From Chloroflexota bacterium (GTDB taxonomy: Bacteria; Chloroflexota; Anaerolineae; Aggregatilineales; UBA3940): a stretch of 64,000 nucleotides of DNA. Both the position numbers and the translations under genes were made by a program. Location: assembly GCA_010092885.1 (NCBI GenBank), contig JAADYX010000381.1, positions 1-64,000 of the forward strand. Direction: 5' to 3'. Each line of letters starts with the position of its first letter. The first letter of the stretch is position 1. This document shows positions 40,860-50,139 of this stretch, one piece after another. The notes under the pieces are model-generated. The model had not been told where the DNA came from. It saw nothing but the letters and a program-made list of their open reading frames with translations, and ran no database searches.

Positions 40860-42368
40860 ATGCAGATCAAACGCGATCCTCCCGGTTCGGGGAGGCTTAC
40901 TTTCCGCAGACGACGTAAACGCTTCCCCATCCTGCCTGTGCTGCTCTATGTCGGCGTGTTGGCGGCAGCGGGTGTTGTCTGGCTGCAGCGCGACTCACTG
41001 CAGCCGCAGGTGGTGGCTGCGTTTGGACCAACGCCAACACCCACACCTTCTATCGTTGAATTGACCACACAGGGCGAGATCGCCTTCTATGAGGGACGTT
41101 TGGCTGTGGCGGAAACGTACTACCGGCAGGCTGTCGAGGTTGACCCCAACAACGTTGATGCGTTGTTTTGGCTTTCCCATGTGCTCACGTTGGAATACAT
41201 CCAGAGCCGTGACATTGAAAAACTTGAGGAAGCGCTCGCCGTAGCGGAGCAGGCGATCACAGTTGATCCGGAGGATCCACAAGGCTATGCAGCGCGCTCA
41301 AGGGCATTGAACTGGCTGGGTGACTACAGCGCATCGGCGAATGCAGCGAGCAAGGCGCTTGAAATCGATCCGAACTATGCCCTGGGCAGGGCCTATCTGG
41401 CTGAGGCCTATGTGGATTTAGGCCGGCTGCGCCAGGCTCTGACTGAGGCCGAGCGCGCCGTGGAGCTTGACCCATACAGTGTGGAGGCACGACGCAACTA
41501 CGCCTGGGTGTTGGCCCACTACGGCAGCTACAACAACGCGATCATCCAATACGAGCAGGCGCTGCGCATCCAGCCAAACCGCCCCGATTTGATGTATGAA
41601 CTCGCGTTGAACTACCGTTGGTCTGGCGACTATGACTCGGCCATCGCGACGTTTGAGGAGATCCTACTCCTCAGCCCGGACAATCCGGTGACCTTCTATG
41701 TTGAGATCGGCAAGACCTATTTTGAGCAGCGTGAAGACGGGGCCGCTCAGGAGTTCCTCGGTGCGGCGGTGCAGTTGGTCTGCAATGAGCAGCCCGAAGG
41801 TGAAACGGGTTCCACAGAAGATCAGGAGTGTCCGCGTAACCCGGGTGTCTGGGAGCTTTCTGACAGCCAGTATGATCAGTGGCGCAGCAGCCCAGACAAT
41901 CTACCAGATAACGTCTTCATGCCCGCCTGGACCCTCCTGGGGCAGGTGTATTACACACGGCGAAACTTCGAAGACGCGGTTGATATCTTTGAAGAGGCCA
42001 TTGCCTATGGTGAAGAAAATGACGTCGAGGTGCCGATCGAGACCTACTATCTGACCGCGCTGGCCTACTACTACCTCAATGAGTGTGACCGCGGTGTGCC
42101 GTTAGCGGAGTATGCATTCAACCGGCTTCAGGACGACATTGCCTCCAGCAATGAACCGCCCGATGCCAGCACGCTGACCGTACAGAACAACATTCTGAGC
42201 GTGTTCGTATTGTGCCGTGACTTCGCGGGCGACCCCTATACCTCAACCGCTTCTGGCTTTACCAATGGCTTCCCGGAAGGCTTCACCGAACCGGATGTGG
42301 TGATCCGCCGCAGCGATGGCTCTGTGGTTGAAGAGAACGAAGAAGAGATGATGGATGATGAGGAGTAG
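40860..42368 (+). CDS. Membrane-anchored TPR protein (1)
   Basis: TM followed by TPR repeats (AETYYRQAVEVDPNNVDALFWLSHVL; ASNAASKALEIDPNYALGRAYLAEAYVDLGR). Confidence 0.85.
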   Translation: MQIKRDPPGSGRLTFRRRRKRFPILPVLLYVGVLAAAGVVWLQRDSLQPQVVAAFGPTPTPTPSIVELTTQGEIAFYEGRLAVAETYYRQAVEVDPNNVDALFWLSHVLTLEYIQSRDIEKLEEALAVAEQAITVDPEDPQGYAARSRALNWLGDYSASANAASKALEIDPNYALGRAYLAEAYVDLGRLRQALTEAERAVELDPYSVEARRNYAWVLAHYGSYNNAIIQYEQALRIQPNRPDLMYELALNYRWSGDYDSAIATFEEILLLSPDNPVTFYVEIGKTYFEQREDGAAQEFLGAAVQLVCNEQPEGETGSTEDQECPRNPGVWELSDSQYDQWRSSPDNLPDNVFMPAWTLLGQVYYTRRNFEDAVDIFEEAIAYGEENDVEVPIETYYLTALAYYYLNECDRGVPLAEYAFNRLQDDIASSNEPPDASTLTVQNNILSVFVLCRDFAGDPYTSTASGFTNGFPEGFTEPDVVIRRSDGSVVEENEEEMMDDEE

Positions 42369-42376
42369 GTCGGGCT

Positions 42377-43693
42377 GTGGGCATTCCGCTGAAGACCGGC
42401 CGCAAACGCCGGAGTTACGCTGACTACAAACCGCCGAAGCGCAAACGCCCGCGCGATCCGTTTCTGATCCTACTCATAATCGCCCTCATCGCGGGTGGGT
42501 TGTGGGTGTCTGCAAACAGGGATACGATGCGTGCGGAAATCACCTCGTTGGTCGATGAGGACTCCAACCCGATAAGCCAGTTAATCGGCACGCAGCAGGT
42601 ACAAGACACTGCTGGATCTCCAGGCGGCTCTACGCCGACAGCAGCCCCGGATGAGACCGATCTGGTCAATCAGGCGCAGGAAGCACTTGGGACCGGAGAC
42701 ATCACGCGCGCTGTTGAACTCTACGAGCAGGCTGCCGACCTCAATCCGAACGAGCCCTCCTATCCCTACCAGATGGCGCGCTTGCTGTTGTATCAGTCTG
42801 CACTGCAGTATGGTGACGAACGCGATGCCACACTGGAAGCGGCTTTCCAGGCGGCAAATCGTGCTATCCGTTCCGATCCACAGAGCCCGCATGGCTATGC
42901 AATTGCGGGCAAAGTGCTTGACTGGCAGGGGCAGCCGGAGGACGGACAGAATGAGGTGCTGCGCGCGCTGGAGTTCGATGACAGCTTTGCGCCGGCATAC
43001 TCGTTCCTGGCGGAGATCCAGATCGACCTGCAGCGCTACGAAGAAGCAGATGCGTCGATTCAGACCGCCCTATCCCTTGATCCGCAGAACCCGGATGTTC
43101 TGCGCGATTATGCCTATGTGCTGGAAAGCCAGACACTCTATGCTGACGCTGTGGATCAATACCAGCAGGCAATTGCCGTAAGCCCAGAGATCGCATTCTT
43201 GCGCCTGGCATTGGCGCGAAACTACCGTGTGCTGACGGATTGCCAGGCTGCCTTGGACGAGCTCTTTGCCGCAGAGCCGTTTGCGCAGGGAAGTCCCGTG
43301 CTTCAGTTTGAGATCGGGGTGACATACGAGTCCTGCGTGGGCGATCTGGCTACCGCTGTGCAAAGCTATGAGCAGGCTCTTGAAATTGATGAGGACTTCG
43401 CGCTTGCCTGGGAGCGCATCGGCACCATCAGCTACTATCAAAATGACTACGTGCGCACTACACAGGCGCTCGGCAGAGCATATGAGCTGGGGCGGGACAG
43501 TCTCGCCATTAATTTCCAGTTGGGGTATGCACTCGCCCAGCAGCAGCAGTGTGCTGAGGCACAAACTTACCTGACCAGTGCCCAAGAGCTGGTGACAGAG
43601 GAACAAGAAGCCATTCAGGATGTGATCAATGAGGCGGTTGAACTCTGTTCGCTGCCACCTTCCACACTTGAACCTGAAACCGAGGCTCCATGA
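42377..43693 (+). CDS. Membrane-anchored TPR protein (2)
   Basis: TM plus TPR repeats (AVELYEQAADLNPNEPSYPYQMARLL; AVDQYQQAIAVSPEIAFLRLALARNY). Confidence 0.85.
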   Translation: MGIPLKTGRKRRSYADYKPPKRKRPRDPFLILLIIALIAGGLWVSANRDTMRAEITSLVDEDSNPISQLIGTQQVQDTAGSPGGSTPTAAPDETDLVNQAQEALGTGDITRAVELYEQAADLNPNEPSYPYQMARLLLYQSALQYGDERDATLEAAFQAANRAIRSDPQSPHGYAIAGKVLDWQGQPEDGQNEVLRALEFDDSFAPAYSFLAEIQIDLQRYEEADASIQTALSLDPQNPDVLRDYAYVLESQTLYADAVDQYQQAIAVSPEIAFLRLALARNYRVLTDCQAALDELFAAEPFAQGSPVLQFEIGVTYESCVGDLATAVQSYEQALEIDEDFALAWERIGTISYYQNDYVRTTQALGRAYELGRDSLAINFQLGYALAQQQQCAEAQTYLTSAQELVTEEQEAIQDVINEAVELCSLPPSTLEPETEAP

Positions 43694-44376
43694 CAACGGT
43701 ACTCTTGGTTGACGACGAACAGAACATCATCGAATTGGCGCGCATGTATCTCGAGCAGGAAGGCTACTCCATTCTGGAGGCCGGTGACGGGGTAACTGCC
43801 CTGGATATGATTCTCGGGGATGAGCCGGATCTGGTTGTGCTCGATCTGATGCTGCCTGAGCTGGATGGGTGGGAAGTCTGCAAGCAGACACGTGCCAAGT
43901 CCGATGTGCCCATTCTGATGCTGACGGCCCGCGATGATGATATCGACAAGATCGTGGGGCTGGAACTGGGTGCAGACGACTACATGACCAAACCCTTCAA
44001 CCCGCGGGAATTGGTCGCACGCATTAAGGCTATCCTGCGCCGGGTGGGTGGTAATGCTCGCGCAGATGAGACCCGTGAGACGCTGACCGTGGGCGATATT
44101 GAGTTGGATCCGGGCGGACGAGAGGCTGTCGCCAACAATACCACGCTTGACCTGAGAGCCAAAGAGTTCGATCTGCTGCATGTCCTGATGGAAAACGAGG
44201 GACTTGCTTTAAGTCGGGAGAAACTTCTGAGCCTCGCGTGGGGTTTCGATTTTTACGGGCAGACACGCACGGTTGATGTCCATGTGGCGCATCTGCGTAA
44301 GAAACTGGCTGATGCCAACAGCAGCGTGGAAATCGAGACGGTGTGGGGTGTCGGGTACAAACTCAATGCATCTTAG
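43690..44376 (+). CDS. OmpR-family response regulator (canonical receiver)
   Basis: VLLVDDEQN, VVLDLMLPELDGWEV, LTARDDDIDKIVGLELGADDYMTKPF, winged helix. Confidence 0.95.
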   Translation: MTTVLLVDDEQNIIELARMYLEQEGYSILEAGDGVTALDMILGDEPDLVVLDLMLPELDGWEVCKQTRAKSDVPILMLTARDDDIDKIVGLELGADDYMTKPFNPRELVARIKAILRRVGGNARADETRETLTVGDIELDPGGREAVANNTTLDLRAKEFDLLHVLMENEGLALSREKLLSLAWGFDFYGQTRTVDVHVAHLRKKLADANSSVEIETVWGVGYKLNAS

Positions 44377-44378
44377 GC

Positions 44379-44407
44379 TTGACAAATCCAATGTCACGCC
44401 GTATCCT
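44379..44407 (+). promoter_or_regulatory. Sigma70-type promoter of aroH leader
   Basis: TTGACA-17 nt-TATCCT. Confidence 0.75.
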
Positions 44408-44454
44408 GATGAAGTAGTAAGCAGCGTGCAAAGCGCCGAGAAGGGAACCCAGGC

Positions 44455-44535
44455 GTGAGAAGCCAAGGACCAAACGTCCTGTTTTCAAGCTATTATTATG
44501 GCCCGCTTGCGTGGAGGATTTCTCCGTCCGCCTGA
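44455..44535 (+). CDS. Putative attenuator leader peptide V/M-RSQGPNVLFSSYYYGPLAWRISPSA (26 aa)
   Basis: GTG start preceded by AGAAGGGA; codons TTT, TAT-TAT-TAT and TGG; stop TGA 44533-44535; between promoter and terminator upstream of aroH. Confidence 0.7.
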   Translation: MRSQGPNVLFSSYYYGPLAWRISPSA

Positions 44536-44568
44536 TGGCGGCTGCCTGCTGACAGCTAAGTGTGCAAT

Positions 44569-44605
44569 GGCGCGGAGTTAAACTCCGCGCCTTTTTTGTT
44601 TTGTT
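44569..44605 (+). terminator. Intrinsic terminator/attenuator upstream of aroH
   Basis: GGCGCGGAGT-TAA-ACTCCGCGCC followed by TTTTTTGTTTTGTT. Confidence 0.9.
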
Positions 44606-44623
44606 CTGTGGAAAGAGGTGACA

Positions 44624-44998
44624 ATGCGCGGTGTGAGGGGAGCAACCACAGCACCCACCAATACCAGACAAGCCATGCTGGACGCGACACGGGAACTGCT
44701 CGTGCGCCTTGTAGAGGAGAACGACATCCGCACGGAAGATATCGTCAGCATCTTTTTTACTGCGACAACGGATCTCAATGCTGTCCATCCGGCCCTTGCC
44801 GCCCGTCAGTTGATGGGCTGGACCTACCTGCCGCTGTTGTGTGCACAGGAGATCGCGGTGCCGAACAGCCTACCACGTACGATCCGAGTTTTAATCCACT
44901 GGAACACACCAAAAACGCACGACGAGATCAGACACGTGTACATCAACGGCGCAGAAGTACTGCGCCCCGATTTCGCAGGAAAGGAAGAACCGACATGA
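44624..44998 (+). CDS. aroH: Chorismate mutase, AroH class
   Basis: [26 protein letters not shown]...[20 protein letters not shown]...RVLIHW. Confidence 0.92.
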   Translation: MRGVRGATTAPTNTRQAMLDATRELLVRLVEENDIRTEDIVSIFFTATTDLNAVHPALAARQLMGWTYLPLLCAQEIAVPNSLPRTIRVLIHWNTPKTHDEIRHVYINGAEVLRPDFAGKEEPT

Positions 44999-46008
44999 TC
45001 ATCGTGATGGAGCAGGGTGCCGCCGAGTCGGATCGCCAAGGGGTCATTGAGTGGGTCGAGGAACATGGCTTCCGGGTCCACATCTCAGAGGGTGAGGAGC
45101 GTACAATCATCGGTGTGATCGGCAACGACCGCCCCGTTGATCGCGATCAGGTTGCGCGACTGCCGGGTGTCGAACGTGTTGTGCCCGTGCTGGCCCCGTA
45201 TAAGCTGGCCAGTCTGGATATGCACCCCCAGCCGACAACGATTCCGCTCAATGGGAGGCAGGTAGGCGGCAGCCGGGTACTGGTCATTGCCGGGCCGTGC
45301 TCGGTGGAAAGCCGCGAACAGATCCTTGAAACCGCGCATGCGGTCAAGGAGGCCGGAGCAACCGCACTGCGAGGGGGCGCCTACAAACCCAGAACGTCGC
45401 CTTACAGCTTTCAGGGCCTTGGGGAAGAGGGTCTGGAGCTCCTGGCAGAAGCGCGCGAGGCGACCGGACTTCCAATCGTGACCGAGGTGATGGCTCCGGA
45501 GTTGGTCGAGCTGGTCGGGCAGTATGCTGACGTGTATCAGGTTGGGGCGCGCAACATGCAGAACTTCGCTCTGTTAAAGGCGGTGGGCAAAACAGACAAA
45601 CCTGTGCTGCTCAAGCGTGGGGCTTCCAATACGATGGAAGAATTGCTGATGGCCGCCGAGTACATACTGAGCAAAGGCAACCTGAATGTGATGTTGTGCG
45701 AGCGGGGCATCCGGACATTTGAACCGTACACACGCAATACATTTGATGTGAATGCCATCCCAGCATTGAAGATGCGCACCCATCTGCCAATCATCGCGGA
45801 TCCGAGCCATTCGACCGGACACTGGGAGCTGGTTGGTCCGGCGGCCCTGGCTGCGGTCGCTGCCGGTGCCGATGGTTTGATCATTGAGGTGCATCCACGC
45901 CCTGAGGAAGCACTGAGCGATGGACTGCAATCACTCAAACCGGATCGCTTCTCCGATCTGATGGGCCGGATGCGTGCGGTGGCTGAGGCCGTAGGGCGCA
46001 GCCTGTGA
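44995..46008 (+). CDS. aroF: 3-deoxy-7-phosphoheptulonate synthase with N-terminal ferredoxin-like regulatory domain
   Basis: [52 protein letters not shown]. Confidence 0.95.
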   Translation: MIIVMEQGAAESDRQGVIEWVEEHGFRVHISEGEERTIIGVIGNDRPVDRDQVARLPGVERVVPVLAPYKLASLDMHPQPTTIPLNGRQVGGSRVLVIAGPCSVESREQILETAHAVKEAGATALRGGAYKPRTSPYSFQGLGEEGLELLAEAREATGLPIVTEVMAPELVELVGQYADVYQVGARNMQNFALLKAVGKTDKPVLLKRGASNTMEELLMAAEYILSKGNLNVMLCERGIRTFEPYTRNTFDVNAIPALKMRTHLPIIADPSHSTGHWELVGPAALAAVAAGADGLIIEVHPRPEEALSDGLQSLKPDRFSDLMGRMRAVAEAVGRSL

Positions 46009-47297
46009 GCACCCTCACTGTCTCGCGAACGCCGGCCCTGCGGGGGCGAATATCTGTGCCTGGCGACAAGTCAATCAGCCACCGGGCGCTGATCCTGGGG
46101 ATGCTGGCCGCGGGTGAAAACCGCGTGCGCGGCTGGCTCCCCGCAGGTGATACACTCGCCACGCTGGGGGCGGTGCGAGCTTTGGGAATCGATGTCCTGC
46201 GCGAGAATGAGACCAGCCTGCGCTTTCAGGGAGGGGGGCTGCGTGAACCTGCGGCCCCGCTCGACTGCGTGAATGCCGGAACGTGTATGCGGCTGCTGGC
46301 AGGTGCTCTCGTCGGGCAGACGTTCCCGTCTGTATTGGATGGATCGCCGCAGCTGCGCCGCCGCCCGATGGCACGCATCACAGGGCCGCTGCGTGCTATG
46401 GGGGCCTCAATCTCCGACACGGATGGGCGTGCACCCCTGCATATTGAACCGGCACCGCTGCACGGTCATGAGCACACACTCAGTGTTGCCAGCGCTCAGG
46501 TGAAGAGCGCGATCCTGCTGGCAGGTCTACATGCTGAGGGTGCGACGGTTGTTCATGAACCTGGACCCAGCCGCAACCATACGGAAGTGATGTTGCAAGC
46601 CATCGGGGCTGACTTAAAGGTCGATAAGCACACCGTGCACCTTGCTGCGGCACAGCCAAGGCTGGAACCGCTCGAGCTGGATGTACCGGGGGATATCTCC
46701 TCGGCGGCATTTGTGCTGGTCGCGGCGGCCTGTCTGCCCGGTTCGGATGTAGTGATCGAGCATGTCGGTTTGAACCCGACACGTACAGGCATCCTGGAGG
46801 TGCTGGCACGAATGGGATCCGACGTGGCGAGCACGGAGCGGGAAGAGTCAGGTGGTGAGCCTCTGGGCACGCTGCGCATCCGCGGTGGCGATCTGCGCGG
46901 TGTCAGTCTTGGTGGCGATCTGATAGTGCGGGCCATTGATGAACTGCCGGTCATCGCAGTGGCTGCAGCACAGGCAGCCGGGGAAACGCGAATCACCGTT
47001 GCTGCCGAACTGCGCGTCAAAGAGGTGGACCGGATCGCGGTGGTGGCACAGGAGCTGCGAAAATTGGGAGTGCAGGTCAGCGAGCAGCCAGATGGCATGG
47101 TCGTTGAAGGTGGCCATCCGCTCAAAGGGACAGCGGTAGACAGCCACGGCGATCATCGTATCGGTATGATGTTGGCCGTGGCTGGGCTGTTTGCTGAGGG
47201 CGAGACCCATATCCAGAATGCGGGCTGCATTGCGGATTCGTTCCCCGGGTTCGCCGCGACGTTGGCCGCACTTGGGGCGGAGGTGCGCACCGCATGA
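46005..47297 (+). CDS. aroA: 3-phosphoshikimate 1-carboxyvinyltransferase (EPSP synthase)
   Basis: [56 protein letters not shown]. Confidence 0.95.
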   Translation: MSTLTVSRTPALRGRISVPGDKSISHRALILGMLAAGENRVRGWLPAGDTLATLGAVRALGIDVLRENETSLRFQGGGLREPAAPLDCVNAGTCMRLLAGALVGQTFPSVLDGSPQLRRRPMARITGPLRAMGASISDTDGRAPLHIEPAPLHGHEHTLSVASAQVKSAILLAGLHAEGATVVHEPGPSRNHTEVMLQAIGADLKVDKHTVHLAAAQPRLEPLELDVPGDISSAAFVLVAAACLPGSDVVIEHVGLNPTRTGILEVLARMGSDVASTEREESGGEPLGTLRIRGGDLRGVSLGGDLIVRAIDELPVIAVAAAQAAGETRITVAAELRVKEVDRIAVVAQELRKLGVQVSEQPDGMVVEGGHPLKGTAVDSHGDHRIGMMLAVAGLFAEGETHIQNAGCIADSFPGFAATLAALGAEVRTA

Positions 47298-48094
47298 CCA
47301 CACGTGCGGGGCTGCTCGGCTGGCCGGTTGAACACAGCATCTCACCGGTGATGCACAACGCGGCCTTCAGGGCGCTTGGGCTTAACTGGTCCTACGATCT
47401 GCTGCCGGTTGAACCGAGTCGCCTGCAGGCTGAAATCATGACCCTGCTAGAGGATGGCTATGTGGGCTTCAATGTCACGATCCCGCATAAGCAGCAGGTG
47501 CTTAACCTGCCCGGTGTGGAGCCTGAGCCGGCTGTGCAAACCCTCGGTGCAGCGAATACCCTTGTCCGGCAAGGCGATCGGCTGCGTGCCCACAACACTG
47601 ATTGGACTGGCTTCCGCGACGATCTGGAGGCGCATGACGTGCACCCCGCTGGTTGGGACTGCCTCGTGCTCGGTACGGGTGGATCCGCAGCGGCGGTGGC
47701 CTATGCGCTCCGACGGATGGCTGCGGCTTCGGTAACGTTTGTCAGCCGTAGCCCGGAAGGCAGGGCAGACACCATCGGCTACGCGGACCTGGACGATCAT
47801 CAGGCTGTGCGCCTGGTTGTCAACTGCACCCCGCTTGGTATGCATCCGCGTGTGGAAGGTTCCCCCTGGCCACAAAAACTCCCTCTGCCAGATTGTGCAG
47901 TCATCTATGACCTTGTCTACAATCCCGTTAGAACACAGTTAGTGGCACAGGCTGAAGCGGCTGGCCTGCGTGCCCTGTCCGGGCTAGGGATGCTGGTTCG
48001 GCAGGGTGCTGCGGCATTTGCACTGCGGACCGGTCAACAACCGCCACTGCCTGTGATGCTAAACGCTGCACAAACTGCACTGGGGGGGTCATGA
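47294..48094 (+). CDS. aroE: Shikimate dehydrogenase
   Basis: GLLGWPVEHSISPVMHNAAFRALGLN, GFNVTIPHKQQV, NTDWTGF, NCTPLGMHP. Confidence 0.95.
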   Translation: MTTRAGLLGWPVEHSISPVMHNAAFRALGLNWSYDLLPVEPSRLQAEIMTLLEDGYVGFNVTIPHKQQVLNLPGVEPEPAVQTLGAANTLVRQGDRLRAHNTDWTGFRDDLEAHDVHPAGWDCLVLGTGGSAAAVAYALRRMAAASVTFVSRSPEGRADTIGYADLDDHQAVRLVVNCTPLGMHPRVEGSPWPQKLPLPDCAVIYDLVYNPVRTQLVAQAEAAGLRALSGLGMLVRQGAAAFALRTGQQPPLPVMLNAAQTALGGS

Positions 48095-48765
48095 TATCTT
48101 TCTTTCGCACACGGATTCCGGGCATGCTGCAGAAACGCGTTTTTCCTGATTTTCATTCGCGTTTGCAGTGGGTAACGGACCGGACAGACTCATACAAAAT
48201 CATCATTGGAGCAGGCGGACACGCCCAAAGAGGGTGGGTTCGCTCAGAGATCGACGAACTGAATCTACTTGAGGAAGCGGACTGGGCAAAGTACTTTGAA
48301 CCGGGCCAGATCGATGCTATGGTGGCCGAGCATGTGTGGGAACACCTGACGCGAGAGCAGGGCCTTGAAGCCGCACGGCGCTGCTGTCAGTATCTCAAGC
48401 CGGGGGGGCACCTGCGGATCGCCGTGCCAGATGGTTTGCATCCGGAGGCCGCTTACATCGAATGGGTGAAGATCGACGGGGTCGGGCCTATGGCCGACGA
48501 TCACAAGGTGCTTTACACGTACCGGACACTCTCCGACCTGGTGAAGGAAGCGGGCCTAGTGCCCCGTTTGCTCGAATACTGGGATGAGGATGGAGTGTTC
48601 CACCAAAACCCTTGGGATCCGGACGATGGCTACATCAGCCGGACACCCCGCTTTGACTATCGCAGGCGGCATGGCATCGAACAGTATACCTCGCTGCTGA
48701 TCGATGCCGTCAAGCCGCTGTCAGGAAAGGATATAAGCAATGGAGCAGCAAGCAGCAATCGCTGA
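48091..48765 (+). CDS. SAM-dependent methyltransferase-like protein
   Basis: AEHVWEHLTREQGLEAARRCCQYLKPGGHLRIAVPDG; operonic. Confidence 0.8.
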   Translation: MISFFRTRIPGMLQKRVFPDFHSRLQWVTDRTDSYKIIIGAGGHAQRGWVRSEIDELNLLEEADWAKYFEPGQIDAMVAEHVWEHLTREQGLEAARRCCQYLKPGGHLRIAVPDGLHPEAAYIEWVKIDGVGPMADDHKVLYTYRTLSDLVKEAGLVPRLLEYWDEDGVFHQNPWDPDDGYISRTPRFDYRRRHGIEQYTSLLIDAVKPLSGKDISNGAASSNR

Positions 48766-50038
48766 GAATTTGGTTGAGGAACTGCGCTGGCGTGGGTTGA
48801 TCAACGATGCAACCGAAGGCGCACTTGACGTGTTGGCCGAGCAGGCCGTTACAGCCTACATCGGGTTTGATCCCACGGCAGACAGTTTGCACGTTGGGTC
48901 GCTGGTTCCGATCATGACGCTGGTACATCTTCAACGCCATGGGCATACTCCCATTGCGCTGGTTGGGGGCGGCACCGGCATGATCGGCGACCCGAGTGGC
49001 AAGTCTAAAGAGCGCAGTCTCCTCGATGAGGAGACGCTTGCGCACAACCTGCGGAGTATTCGCGCACAGCTGGAGCGTTTTCTCGTCTTTGACGGCGTGA
49101 CCAATCCGGCCGTTATGCTCAATAACGGCGATTGGCTGGGCGAGCTCAACCTGATCGCCTTTCTGAGAGATGTGGGCAAGCATTTCACCGTCAACTACAT
49201 GATGGCCAAGGACTCAGTCAAGAGCCGGTTGAGCAGTGAAGAAGGCATCAGCTACACGGAATTCACATATATGCTCCTGCAAGCGTATGACTTCCTCGCG
49301 ATGTACCGCTCACACGGCTGCACCTTCCAATTCGGCGGGAGCGACCAGTGGGGCAACATCACCGCAGGCACGCAGTTGATCCGGCGGATGGACAGCGGCG
49401 AGGCTTACGGTGTCACCCTACCCTTGGTGACCACAGCCAGCGGAGTGAAATTCGGCAAGACGGAGGCGGGCACCGTCTGGCTGGATGCCGAGCGCACATC
49501 ACCGTTCCGGTTCTACCAGTTTTGGATCAATACCGCCGACGACGATGTGCTTGACTACTTGAAGTTCTTCACGCTGCTGAACTCCGAGGAGATCGATGAG
49601 CTTGCAGCCAGTCTCAGTGAGGAGCCGTGGAAGCGTGATGCACAGACTCGCCTGGCTGAAGAGGTCACACGGTTGGTACATGGTGATGATGCCCTCCAGC
49701 GCGCCCAACAGGCCACCGAAGTCCTGTTCGGTGGGGCGTCATTTGCGGATATGGACGCTGACGAACTCCTCGATATTTTCGCGGAGGTGCCTTCCAGTGA
49801 GGTGACCCCTGAGCAGTTGGAGGATGGGTACAGCATCGTTGATGCTTTCGTTGATGCGGACCTGGAAACATCCAAGAAGCGGACACGCCAACTGATCGAA
49901 AATGGCGGTGTGTATGTCAACAACGAACCCGTCGAGACCACTGATGCTGCGCTCCATCTGGCTGATGCTATTGATGGCCGCATCATTGTGCTGCGCAAGG
50001 GTAAGAAGAAGTACCATCTCATTCGGGTGATCGAATAA
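48740..50038 (+). CDS. tyrS: Tyrosine--tRNA ligase
   Basis: YIGFDPTADSLHVGSLVPIM, GDPSGKSKER, QFGGSDQWGNITAG, KFGKTEAG; C-terminal S4-like domain. Confidence 0.96.
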   Translation: MEQQAAIAENLVEELRWRGLINDATEGALDVLAEQAVTAYIGFDPTADSLHVGSLVPIMTLVHLQRHGHTPIALVGGGTGMIGDPSGKSKERSLLDEETLAHNLRSIRAQLERFLVFDGVTNPAVMLNNGDWLGELNLIAFLRDVGKHFTVNYMMAKDSVKSRLSSEEGISYTEFTYMLLQAYDFLAMYRSHGCTFQFGGSDQWGNITAGTQLIRRMDSGEAYGVTLPLVTTASGVKFGKTEAGTVWLDAERTSPFRFYQFWINTADDDVLDYLKFFTLLNSEEIDELAASLSEEPWKRDAQTRLAEEVTRLVHGDDALQRAQQATEVLFGGASFADMDADELLDIFAEVPSSEVTPEQLEDGYSIVDAFVDADLETSKKRTRQLIENGGVYVNNEPVETTDAALHLADAIDGRIIVLRKGKKKYHLIRVIE

Positions 50039-50073
50039 GATTTGCGACCTGCCTGCCGACAAACTAATATCGA

Positions 50074-50111
50074 CACAGCATTTCGGGGATCTACGTCCCC
50101 GAAATGCTGTG
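50074..50111. repeat. 16-bp perfect stem hairpin between tyrS and GT operon
   Basis: CACAGCATTTCGGGGA-tctacg-TCCCCGAAATGCTGTG. Confidence 0.85.
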
Positions 50112-50139
50112 TGGGACTGTATCGTATGATAAGGGCACT

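Noticed and set aside
44408-44568. T-box riboswitch in the aroH leader
   Set aside because: No AGGGTGGNACCGCG-type T-box sequence found; the leader ORF explains the arrangement better.
44500-44580. Alternative ATG small [30 protein letters not shown] in the aroH leader
   Set aside because: Contains no Tyr run and ends inside the terminator; the GTG ORF at 44455 has a better SD and a YYY/F/W codon pattern.
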